From: Orychophragmus violaceus
Taxonomy: Eukaryota; Streptophyta; Magnoliopsida; Brassicales; Brassicaceae
Reading direction: 5' to 3'
Length of the DNA: 64,000 bases
Assembly (NCBI GenBank): GCA_030180135.1
Contig: CM058235.1
Span: 95,581,506 to 95,645,505, forward strand
Below are positions 10,453 to 19,762 of this stretch, one piece after another. A program made the translations under genes and the position numbers. The notes beneath the pieces were generated by a model. That model saw only the letters and a program-made list of their open reading frames with translations. It had not been told where the DNA came from and searched no databases. Each line of letters opens with the position of its first letter. Position 1 is the first letter of the stretch.

Positions 10453-11124
10453 TGAAGGATTGTTTAGTTGATCCTGATTCAATTCTTAGATTCATATCAA
10501 CCTAAACATGCGGATCTAGGTTCTTCTCAGAATAGAAACAAATGATGATCTCACCTTATACCTGTTTGCAGCGGAAAGAGATGGTATGTCTGAGATCAGA
10601 GAAACACCGAGGGATGAATCCTCCAAAGGTTCACACACGCGATCACAGAAAACGGCTGCTAGACCACAAGGAGCTCGGCGCAGAGAGAGAGAGTTTTCGG
10701 CTGAGGGGCTAGGGTTTATCTTCGACCTGAACTCGTCTTAAGTTTATATAACTCGTTCAGTTCGTTTTGGGCCATTTGGCCCAAAGGCCAATTAACTCCG
10801 AGGCGTTCGCGCACTGTGTCGATCGATACTCCTTGTGTATCGATCGACACACAGTGGCCAAACCCAATTATTCTCTCTAAGTACAGTAAATGCCTAGCAC
10901 TTTTACCGTACTTCTGCTACACCATTCCTACACGTTTTCCTGTTAGCTTAGGCGTGTGACCCATATGGGATCATATAATAAAGGCAATAAGTCCAAGACT
11001 TATAGATCATGAGCGGACTCTAGCAAGCCATCATGACCCCCAGTATTATATGACTTATGTCTGATCATTGACATACTCTTACTTTCTAGAGACAGTACCG
11101 AGATTACTGGACACAATTCCAACA
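10453..11124 (-). repeat. 3' LTR of copia element 2 (672 bp)
   Basis: TG...CA bounded, identical by eye to 17058-17729. It contains a GA run, a TATA box, a telomere-like box, GGCCCA palindromes and a 15-bp inverted repeat centred on TCGATCGA (10815-10829 with 10837-10851). Confidence 0.95.
10815..10851. repeat. Perfect 15-bp inverted repeat in element 2 LTR
   Basis: Arms tgtgtcgatcgatac and gtatcgatcgacaca separated by a 7-base loop (tccttgt). Each arm holds the palindrome TCGATCGA. It is present again in the right LTR, 6605 bp further on. It is absent from the LTR of element 1; element 3 has a different hairpin at the equivalent place. Confidence 0.9.
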
Positions 11125-11135
11125 ATCTCCCACTT
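11125..11135 (-). other. Polypurine tract of copia element 2
   Basis: AAGTGGGAGAT in element sense, next to the 3' LTR; the same tract as in elements 1 and 3. Confidence 0.85.
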
Positions 11136-12099
11136 GTACTGGAATCTCTGTATTCATAATCCTTCTGTCACAATATCTCGATTAGTCATAAGGCAAGATT
11201 GGTGTCATCCTTATAAAGCCTAATCTTGTTCATCGGACTCTGATTTGATACTGACAATCCAAACGACTCGGGACAGTCCGTTTGAGCATGGCCATGCATT
11301 TTCCAGTATTCAAATCTCCGATTGGCCTAGAGATATTCACTCCATTTATATTGGAGGGACAAATCCCGTCTTGTTCCATCACTGTAAACTACTCATTTCA
11401 CAATGTACCCAAACAAGGTCCTTATAACTATCGTAGAACGATAGCGTTAAACAATGATCAAAGTACATCAGTCCATGTGCAGTCACATGCATGCGAACTC
11501 AGGTCTAAGGACTATACTCTATAGTCGTAGTAAGAATCTCTTATGACACATATATAAATATCCTGAAGAGTTCTTATAAGCGGGTCTTGTCCGGTCGTAT
11601 GTTCCCAAACATACACCTATGTACTGACTTTGATGCCGCGCATCTATGACACACTGAGACTTTGTCATAAGTCACGTACCAATCCAGTCTCACACGGTTG
11701 TTGGTGTTCCAATTTCAGCAACCTTCGACTAGGGACAGGATGATATAAAACATTTATCAAATATAGGGTCTCATGATCAAGCTAAATGACTTCGATGACT
11801 CAAGATCAAGTCATTTACTTTGATGACCTATAAAATGGTTTATATCACTTTGGAACGATTATTTCATCACAGTTAAAATAATCTTGAAATAATAATTTCA
11901 TTAAACATCTTAAATGTTGTTTCAAGAACATATCCAATAACTAAATAAAGCCCTTTAATAACTCCCACTGAAATTAAGACTACATCTTAATTTCACTTAT
12001 CCTACAGCAACAGTCCGCGACTCGTGCTTAGGGCTAAGGAGTGGCTTCGTTAATAGATTAGCAACGTTCTCATTCGTTGAAACTTGCTGATCTACTTAA
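11136..12099 (-). other. 3' noncoding region of copia element 2
   Basis: About 960 bp between RNase H remnant and PPT. There is no sense ORF of note. On the plus strand an 80-residue frame (11282-11524) is nearly the same as one in element 3 (57392-57634). Confidence 0.6.
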
Positions 12100-14356
12100 C
12101 ATCTCTGTCATTTATCTTACGGAATAGGTTATACCTATCCTCAAGGTGTTTGGACCTCTGATGTGCAGCTAGTCTCATCTATGCTGGGAATCACATCAAG
12201 TTCAGTGACGAACTCTTCTTTCCAAACAACCTCTTTCGCCACTTCCCAAGCTGCGAAATGTTCAGCTTAAGTCATTGAGTCAGCAACAGTGCCTTGCACC
12301 GCCAGATAGACACAAGATATAACCGGACTGTGATCGGAAATCATCTTTGTCTATTGGAAACTTGCCTTTCAGACTCTATCGACTTATAGCACCTCACTTT
12401 CTCCGTAAATCAAGAACTTATCCTTAGTATTCCTCAAATACTTTAGGACATACTTTAGGAAACTTGATTCTTTGCTGGATTTGACTGGTCTTTATTTGTC
12501 TTGCTTAACATTAAAGCAACATCAAACAAGTATGTTTCATGGCATACATGATAGATCCAATTGCCGACGCATATGGAATCTCATCCATGCATTTAAGCTC
12601 AGCAGTTATCGTAGGATACTGTATCTTGCTTAACTTAATGCCATGTGACATTGGCATAAAACCCTTCTTGGATTGCTCAAAACGTGTAGGACTTTGTCAA
12701 TTTAAGAATCCTGACTTTGTCCTACCAGCTCTTTTGGATCTCTATCTTTAGATCCAAAATCCAAGAACTACGTGGCTTTACCCATGTCAATCATTAAACC
12801 AACTCCCAAGCTAGTCCTTTACCGACTACAGCGTTGGGACGTTATATCCGAGAATCAGTATGTCATCGACATACACTTTGAGAAATGCAATATTGCTCCC
12901 ACTTATCTATTAGTAAACACACAGTTCCGCTTCGTTCCTGTTCAAGTCAAAACCTTGACTACTTCAATAGAACGAAGATTCCAACTCCGATATGTTTGCT
13001 TCCATCCATGAATGGATCGATGAGGCTAACTTACATAAAATGTAATTTTTCGGAGTCCGGGCTTACTTTCGCTTCTTTGAATTTCGCAGATTCGTCGCTT
13101 TTAATGATCATCAGATCATGCGAACTTTTAATGATTATCAGGTTCAACTAATGACGAGAAATCACTCTCGGATTAGTAACTGATTCATTCATATCTGCGA
13201 ACTTCAGGCTCCACAGGTGTAGATTCTACAGAAATCTGTAAATCCTTCCGCTGCTCTTCCTCAACAGGTTGAGCAGCCTTCTGTATTTCTCGAATTTCTT
13301 CGAGTTATACTTTTACTCCCACTGTTCTTCTTGGAAAATAACTTCCCTTCTTAGAAAACAGAATGGACGTAAAAGTAAGAAGCCTTGGTTTCCTTCGGAC
13401 AACCAGCGAAGTAGTACAACTACAAATACTCAGTAAAGACGAATTTGGATCGATTCCAATCCACATTTACGTGGTGTCTTTCAACTGATATTTGTGGAAC
13501 TATTTCAGCGTAAACTTAGATATTTTTAGAGCGTTATTCTTAAATAATATCATGGAAGATTCGTGTGACTCATCTTTAATCATTTCTTATAAGATCTGAT
13601 TCTTTCTCACAGAAAAACCTTCAGGTTTTCAGGAGAAATGAGCTGTGAAACGATTTCACACTCATTAAGATGATCACACAATCAATGACTTAAGTATTCT
13701 TACTCGTGATTTAATCCAGAGTCTTAATACTTTTGTCATTCAGATCCTATACTTCATTCTGGAACTCTTTCGACCATGTCAAAGAATTCCGACTTGTGTC
13801 TCATCAAATGAACACAGTCACACTCACTGAAGTAATCAGTAGAGACAATGAAGTACAGGAAATTTTCTCTGGCATTACTGCTCATTGGGCCACATACATG
13901 AGTATGTTCCAGGTCCAATAAGCCTTTGGGCTTTTCTCTAGCTCGGCTAAGATAGGCCCTTTACCTTTTGGTCTAGTAAACAGAATTCAAGTCTCATAAG
14001 ATATTTTATCAAATGAGCCCAACAGTCCATGACTATGGGATTTCTGAATCCGACTTACTCTATGTGACCAAGACTTTATGCCAAGAAAAATCAGGTTTAA
14101 TTCATCAGATTTAAACCAATTCGGTATTTATGTTACATTTAGGCATTCTTTGGTTTAAGATATAAAACCCATTCCATGAATAGGGTGCTACAATTAATAT
14201 TTCATTAAGATCAAAAGAACAAAACTTGTCTTTTATCAAAATGAAAAACATTCAAATTCTTACAAGAAAATGAAAGACAACTCTGCTTAAAGCAAATACA
14301 TTGTAGCAATTACTTAATACAAAACCAAGCCTCAAAGGGATCTATAAGTGAAAACC
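12100..14356 (-). pseudogene. Degenerate copia pol, element 2
   Basis: Remnants of integrase (EHTHVCGPM, with His in place of the first catalytic Asp at 13898-13900), RT (YVDD at 12862-12873) and RNase H can be followed in the same order and spacing as in element 1, with frameshifts and stops throughout. The TAG that ends the gag-protease frame (14357-14359) is at the position where elements 1 and 3 also have TAG. The lesions are therefore largely inherited rather than private. Confidence 0.88.
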
Positions 14357-15442
14357 CTACGTCTGAGGCAGCATCCCAAGCTCCTTCCAGACATGTAGTT
14401 TCACTTGCCCTTCCTTCAACGTTCTACTGTTGCTTAGGCTCTGCATATTATCACAAATATCAGTGCCACAACCAGTATCCAATACCTTTAAGGACGTTCT
14501 ACTGTTGATTAGGCTCTGCATATTATCACAAATATCAGTGCCACAACCAGTATCCAATACCTTTAAGGTAGAACTTGAAGTAATAACATGAATACCTGAG
14601 GAAGTAGTCTCATACATCAACTTCAATTCCTCATCATCTTCCATGAATTTAATGCAATTTCTCTTCCAATGCCATGTCTCCTTACAGTAGCAGCACTTAC
14701 CAACGCAAGAGGTATCTGACTCGGGCTCAGAAGACACACGCTTGCCATGATTCAAAATCTGGACAACTTTGTCTTCACCCTTGTCAGCAGTAAACCTACC
14801 CTTCTCATTCATGAGATTGTACAGGGTACTCTTCACGTTTGGCTCAACTGTCTTGAGCATATCATGCAGTTCAGTCAGCGTCTTCGTTAAGCCTTTCTTG
14901 ATATAGTTCCTTCTGAACTTATCATAGCTTGACGGCAGTGACTGCAGAATGATCTCAGTTGCCAACTCTTGGCTAACTGGATAATCCAGTTTCCTCAGGT
15001 TATCAATGTAACCCATCATTTTACTGACATGAGGACTCACTGGATTATCATTTGGTAGCTTGCAGCTAGTGAGAGACTTAACCAACCGGTATCTCTCCAC
15101 TCTTATCTGCTCCTGAAATTTCAATTTCAGGCTGCTGATCATCTCTATTGGCGACTCCATGTTCTCATATTGCTTCTGCAAGTCTGAGTCCATGGTAGCC
15201 AATATCAGACCACGCACATCTACCGCATCATTATAATGCTTATTCCAAGCATCATATACTGCATGAGAAGCATTGGACCCGATCCTCACGGGGAGAGCTC
15301 TCTCAAGGACATAGTCCTTTCTCTCCTGTCTGAGGACTAGCCTCAGGTTCCGCGACCAAGTCAAGAAATTTGATCCGTTCAGCTTGTCCATCTTAAGGAC
15401 AGACCGGATCGAGAAAGTGTTTTGATTGTTTGTGCTAATCAT
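14357..15442 (-). CDS. Copia Gag fused to duplicated protease active-site segment, element 2 (361 aa)
   Basis: ORF starting at MISTNNQ, the equivalent of MTSTNNQ in the sister elements; an earlier in-frame ATG at 15493 would add 17 residues with no match. UBN2-type Gag body, then CCHC knuckle at about residues 250-263, with Trp in place of the Gly before the His (CKETWHWKRNC). A 9-bp in-frame deletion removes KPN near residue 218. The codon that is TAG in elements 1 and 3 is AAG (Lys) here, so translation runs on into VLDTGCGTDIC. That segment occurs twice (DTG at residues 297-299 and 322-324) because of a 75-bp tandem duplication that keeps the frame. The frame ends soon after at GMLPQT, so no complete protease is made. 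Confidence 0.85.
   Translation of the reverse strand: MISTNNQNTFSIRSVLKMDKLNGSNFLTWSRNLRLVLRQERKDYVLERALPVRIGSNASHAVYDAWNKHYNDAVDVRGLILATMDSDLQKQYENMESPIEMISSLKLKFQEQIRVERYRLVKSLTSCKLPNDNPVSPHVSKMMGYIDNLRKLDYPVSQELATEIILQSLPSSYDKFRRNYIKKGLTKTLTELHDMLKTVEPNVKSTLYNLMNEKGRFTADKGEDKVVQILNHGKRVSSEPESDTSCVGKCCYCKETWHWKRNCIKFMEDDEELKLMYETTSSGIHVITSSSTLKVLDTGCGTDICDNMQSLINSRTSLKVLDTGCGTDICDNMQSLSNSRTLKEGQVKLHVWKELGMLPQT
14419..14568 (-). repeat. 75-bp tandem duplication of protease motif (two copies)
   Basis: acgttctactgttg...acctttaagg at 14419-14493 and again at 14494-14568 with one mismatch (gcttagg versus gattagg). 75 is a multiple of three, so both copies translate as the VLDTGCGTDICDNMQSL segment. 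Elements 1 and 3 have one copy. Confidence 0.93.
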
Positions 15443-17042
15443 TAATATGTTCAATATGATTAATCTCGTATTAAATTTAATATGATTAATCACGCATTAT
15501 ATTCAATAACATAAGTTACCCTCAATAGAATATAATGATTCCAAGATCCACATATAACTAAGATTAAAGTGGGCCACTGGCCGTCACCCAACCTTAGCTT
15601 ATATCGGTAAGCCCTATGTCGGCTAATTATATCCGTGATATAACTCTTGGTTGTGAATCTGGGCCCGAGGCCCAATTCACTCTGATGTCTCAAGGCCCGG
15701 GACTCCCGATGGCCTAGTCAAGAAAACCAGACTATACAGTCATGTAATCATTAATGTCTGGGACTCCCAATGACATTTATGAATCACAAACCGTCTTATC
15801 CACGCAAAAGCAGACACCCTCACACTGTAAGGCCATGAATACAATTGAATGGGCTTCGACAGCTGACATAGAATGGACAAGACATCCAACGCTTGATATT
15901 ATTTGAGGTTCGTAGGTTTATTAAAATTTCATTCCCAAAATAGAAGATTACTATTTCGGGAAACTTTCTATTTTGGAAACCTACTATTTTAGGAAACTTT
16001 CTAAAATTGGAAACTTTCTAAAACCGGAAACTTTCTAACTTTAGAAATTTCTTTAAAATCCAAAACCCGCAAATCTAGAAACTTCTATTTTAAGAAACTT
16101 TCTAATTTCAAAATTTCGGAAACTTTAATTTAAAATCGACTTTATAATTTTATAAAATAAATTTTAAATTAATCTGAAGAAAGACTCAAATAATTGGCCC
16201 AATTGTTTTAACTTCTTGGCCCGAGGCCCAAGAATTGGTCCATGTCCAAGACATGACCCAATTGTCCAATTAAATGACATAACCGGTCTGGTTCATTAAA
16301 ATTGGTCTAACCAAATTTTAATTACTACGATGACCACAATTGTCAACCGGTTATTTACTAAACCGGATTTTCTCAATTTATTTGGTCCAACCAAATCAAA
16401 TTAGAAAATCCTGGTTTAGGCACTAAATCCAATAATTCTTTCGACATTGGATTTCTTGTCCCGGTTTAACCAGACTTAATAAAATTATTAAACCTGTTTA
16501 TTAAACCAGGACGAATTAATTTTAATCAAAAAATTAAACCGAGCCTTAAACCAACCATGTCGATCGATGAACCAACCGTGTCGATCGATCCATCAACCAC
16601 ATCGGTCGATGCTCTTAGCATCGATCCTGCATCGATCGTGCATCGATCCTGTATCGATCGATGCTCTCACGCATGCACGAAACCGAGCCAAAACCCTAAC
16701 CGTGTCGATCGATGCACCAACCGCATCGGTCGATGCACCAACATCGAACCTGCATCGATCCTGCATCGATCGATGCTTTCACGCGTTAACAGGGTTAGCC
16801 GATAGACTGTATCGACCGATCCATGCGATCGTATCGATCGATCCATGCGATCGCAGTCGATACTGCCTTATGAAAATCGCATTCTACCAAATCATATAGC
16901 TTGGTTTCTGCGATTTTATGTGTGTTTAGGTTTCAATTCTTGTTACTTAAGTGGTTTCTCTTATCAGTAGTTGATTCAAAACACTTTTAAACAAGAAAAA
17001 CAATCCTAAACTTGAATCTAAACAAGAAAAAACCAGAACCAA
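15443..17042 (-). other. 5' leader of copia element 2
   Basis: It contains an upstream frame (15490-15693) with GDGQWPTLIL, AT-rich sequence with repeated gaaactttcta words (15950-16100), the CCGGTTTAA-rich part (16270-16540) and a block made of TCGATCGAT/GCATCGATC words (16555-16865). In that last block a roughly 100-130 bp unit is present about twice, each starting gtgtcgatcgat and ending in a c(t/a)ctcacgc-like word. Confidence 0.65.
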
Positions 17043-17056
17043 TGGCTCTGATACCA
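17043..17056 (-). other. Primer binding site, copia element 2
   Basis: TGGTATCAGAGCCA in element sense, one base inside the right LTR. It is an intact match to the initiator tRNA-Met type primer site. Confidence 0.93.
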
Positions 17057-17057
17057 C

Positions 17058-17729
17058 TGAAGGATTGTTTAGTTGATCCTGATTCAATTCTTAGATTCAT
17101 ATCAACCTAAACATGCGGATCTAGGTTCTTCTCAGAATAGAAACAAATGATGATCTCACCTTATACCTGTTTGCAGCGGAAAGAGATGGTATGTCTGAGA
17201 TCAGAGAAACACCGAGGGATGAATCCTCCAAAGGTTCACACACGCGATCACAGAAAACGGCTGCTAGACCACAAGGAGCTCGGCGCAGAGAGAGAGAGTT
17301 TTCGGCTGAGGGGCTAGGGTTTATCTTCGACCTGAACTCGTCTTAAGTTTATATAACTCGTTCAGTTCGTTTTGGGCCATTTGGCCCAAAGGCCAATTAA
17401 CTCCGAGGCGTTCGCGCACTGTGTCGATCGATACTCCTTGTGTATCGATCGACACACAGTGGCCAAACCCAATTATTCTCTCTAAGTACAGTAAATGCCT
17501 AGCACTTTTACCGTACTTCTGCTACACCATTCCTACACGTTTTCCTGTTAGCTTAGGCGTGTGACCCATATGGGATCATATAATAAAGGCAATAAGTCCA
17601 AGACTTATAGATCATGAGCGGACTCTAGCAAGCCATCATGACCCCCAGTATTATATGACTTATGTCTGATCATTGACATACTCTTACTTTCTAGAGACAG
17701 TACCGAGATTACTGGACACAATTCCAACA
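17058..17729 (-). repeat. 5' LTR of copia element 2 (672 bp)
   Basis: Copy of 10453-11124, identical by eye. As the 5' LTR it would drive the genomic RNA towards lower coordinates. Confidence 0.95.
17315..17394 (-). promoter_or_regulatory. LTR promoter motifs, element 2
   Basis: In element sense: paired TGGGCC/GGCCCA words (17372-17394), then TATATAAA (17348-17355), then AAACCCTA (telomere-like box, 17315-17322), then a CT-rich run from the gagagaga stretch near 17287-17299. This order is what plant promoters of highly expressed proliferation genes show. Activity is inferred. Confidence 0.6.
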
Positions 17730-18352
17730 AATTACAACCTAACACAAATCCTTAAACAGATCTAGATTCTTGTAACTGAATCATAAAACAAACCTGGACA
17801 TTACCTTTTGCAGCGGAATGATTGTAATGTCGAGATCAACGAACAGATGAATCACCTATTCCTCCTTGAGTATCCACACTCTTACAAGCAAGGGATGGCT
17901 GCTAGACCAAAGAGATGGATCAGATCAGGAGTTAGAGAGAGAGAGAGGGGCACGGCCACCAAGAAGAAATCGCAGAAGCAGGCTCTTCCTTAGGGTTTCT
18001 GATTCTTTTATCTCTCATTAATGGGCCCAAGTCATTAGACTAATGGCTCATTAATCTTTTGGGCCCAAAACACAAATCAGACAAAAGCCTGTATTTTGTC
18101 TGGCCCAAAACTCTGATCCAATACAGTAAATGCCATTGCATCTTACCGTATTATTTCCATTTAACTTTCCCGTTAGCTATGGTGTGTGACCCTTCGGGAT
18201 CATACAATACTGGTAATAAGTCCTAAACTTATAGATCATGAGCGGACTCTAGCAAGCCATCATGATCACCCAGTATTTATGACTTATGTCTGATCTCGAC
18301 ACTTATCATACTTTCTAGAGATAGTACGGTAGATTTCAGGACATTCCCAACA
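17730..18352 (-). repeat. 5' LTR of copia element 1, second fragment
   Basis: Begins with the right TSD copy aatta (17730-17734) of element 2. From 17735 it continues the LTR of element 1 to cccaaca at 18352. 41 + 618 bases give 659, the same as the intact left LTR. Confidence 0.95.
17991..18075 (-). promoter_or_regulatory. LTR promoter motifs, element 1
   Basis: In element sense: GGCCCA-type words near 18022-18065, a TATA-like GATAAAAG (18005-18012), then AAACCCTA (17991-17998). The TATA match is weaker than in elements 2 and 3. The promoter would now be separated from its element by the nested insertion. Confidence 0.45.
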
Positions 18353-18417
18353 TAGCATTCTCGCGGACAGAATGACTGACGGGATGGAAACGAACTGACG
18401 TGAAGGACTATCTCGGC
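18353..18417 (+). repeat. Satellite fragment between copia element 1 and the hAT-type element
   Basis: 65 bp of orientation-A satellite (ttctcgcggacagaatgac onward). It begins with the right TSD of element 1 (tagca, 18353-18357) and ends with the left 8-bp TSD of the hAT-type element (atctcggc, 18410-18417). Confidence 0.93.
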
Positions 18418-19762
18418 TAGGGGTGGGCATATTTCCCGAACCCAAAACCCGAACCCGGATCCAACCCGAAAAGCCGGTTTGGTACGGGTTCGGATCCTTT
18501 ACAATAACCGATTGGAACATAGGTTATAATACTTTGGGTTATGGACCGGTTCGGGTTAAATCCAAAACCCGATTGGATAACCCATATAAACCAAATTTAT
18601 ATACATATCCAGTATTCATAGGAAAAAAATACTCTTCGAAGAATAAGGTAACAAGTGAATCCAATCCCAAATATCCCGATTTGGTTACAAAATCTCTTAA
18701 TTCTTGCTAATTTTTCGAGAGATAAGGTAACTATAGAATATCTGATTCCAAATCACCCCTAATTCATGTTCTTGTTATAGTGTACGTCTGAGCTTGTTCA
18801 TGTTGTTGTTATAATCGTTTCTCATCTTTCGCTTATATGAGTTAGTGGTCTGAGCTAGTTTTAGGAACTAATTCCAAGAATTGGTTTATAAGTTCCTGTT
18901 ATATTGTACGTGAGCTAGCTTTATGATTTTGCTTAAGATGTTATATTATACAGTTTTACAAACATTATTTGAACTATTACATTTAATTTGTCTTACTCAA
19001 CTGTTATTGTTGTTTTGTTTTTGCAGAGGTGGTGGAAAAGTATGCATAAGAGATGTCTGTTTTGTGGGAGGTGGAGATCAAGGTCCAGAGATGGATTAGT
19101 AGTTCTTTTAGTTTGAAGTCTTTTGATTCATGTTTTTCAATTTGGTGTTATACAAGATGCAGTTTGCGATTTTAGCTTTGGAATTTGGTTGTTGATTTAT
19201 GTTATTTGATTGAAGAACTTGGTTTTCAAATAACTTTGTTACACAATACACATTATGCAGAGATATACATTTGTAGCAGCAAGATAAGTCTAGGTTAGAA
19301 TCTCGTTGCTTTGCTGTCCATTGTCCATTTCTAAAGTGAGTTATGGTAGATTCTGGTTTGTTCATTGTCCATTGTCCATTGTCCATCAAGGTGAGTACAT
19401 CTTAGAATATCGTTTGCTTTGTTGTCCATTGTCCATTGTCCATCAAGGTGACTACAAGTTAGAATCTCGACAGAACCCCATCCCATCAACCGTATATTAT
19501 ACATTTTGAAGTTCAAAATTTGGTCGTTGAACATTTACGCATAATAGATAATAGTACGGTTATTACCCGAACCCGTTCAAAACCGATTGGATTATGGGTT
19601 TCCAGTAATTAACCCGAATCGATCCGAACCCGGCTAGAACCGAACCGAACCCAACCCGTTTATGCTACATATCCGAATGGGGCTAATGAGTTTAAACCCG
19701 AAAATCCGAAAACCCGAATAACCCGAACCGAACCCATTTGGATACCCGAACGCCCACCCCTA
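18418..19762. mobile_element. Non-autonomous hAT-type DNA transposon (1345 bp)
   Basis: Terminal inverted repeats TAGGGGTGGGC (18418 onward and, inverted, ending at 19762) flanked by perfect 8-bp duplications atctcggc (18410-18417, 19763-19770). An 8-bp TSD with such termini is the hAT signature. The outer ~150-200 bp at each end are packed with AACCCGAA/CGGGTT words able to form hairpins; hAT transposases are known to use multiple subterminal sites. The AT-rich middle has no ORF longer than about 95 codons and nothing transposase-like, so it would need a transposase in trans. A TGTCCAT-rich minisatellite lies at 19310-19450. Confidence 0.9.
19294..19470 (+). repeat. TGTCCAT-rich minisatellite inside the hAT-type element
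   Basis: Runs of ttgtccattgtccat occur three times, separated by ttagaatctcg/ttagaatatcg and tcaaggtga words, giving an imperfect 60-70 bp unit. It is private to this transposon within the window. Confidence 0.75.

Larger units (their letters stand above)
10453..17729 (-). mobile_element. Ty1/copia LTR retrotransposon, element 2 (nested in LTR of element 1)
   Basis: Complete 7277-bp element with 672-bp LTRs, PBS at 17043-17056, PPT at 11125-11135 and TSD aatta. The LTRs are equal in length and I found no difference between them by eye, so the insertion is very young. It is a sister of element 3 by LTR sequence and internal sequence. gag is open and extends through two copies of the protease active-site segment; pol beyond that is broken. 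A recent jump by a pol-dead element points to enzymes supplied by a relative. Confidence 0.95.
3768..18352 (-). mobile_element. Ty1/copia LTR retrotransposon, element 1 (interrupted by element 2)
   Basis: Complete element on the minus strand with 659-bp LTRs (TGTTGGGAATG...CCTTCA in element sense), an initiator-tRNA-Met type PBS next to the right LTR, a purine tract next to the left LTR and 5-bp TSDs tagca (3763-3767 and 18353-18357). Remnants follow the copia order Gag-protease-integrase-RT-RNase H. The 5' (right) LTR is split by a 7.3-kb nested copia. Without that insert and its TSD copy the element is about 7.3 kb. The LTR pair, rejoined, is equal in length (659 bp) and appears identical by eye. 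pol is broken by stops and frameshifts, so it is not autonomous. Confidence 0.95.
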
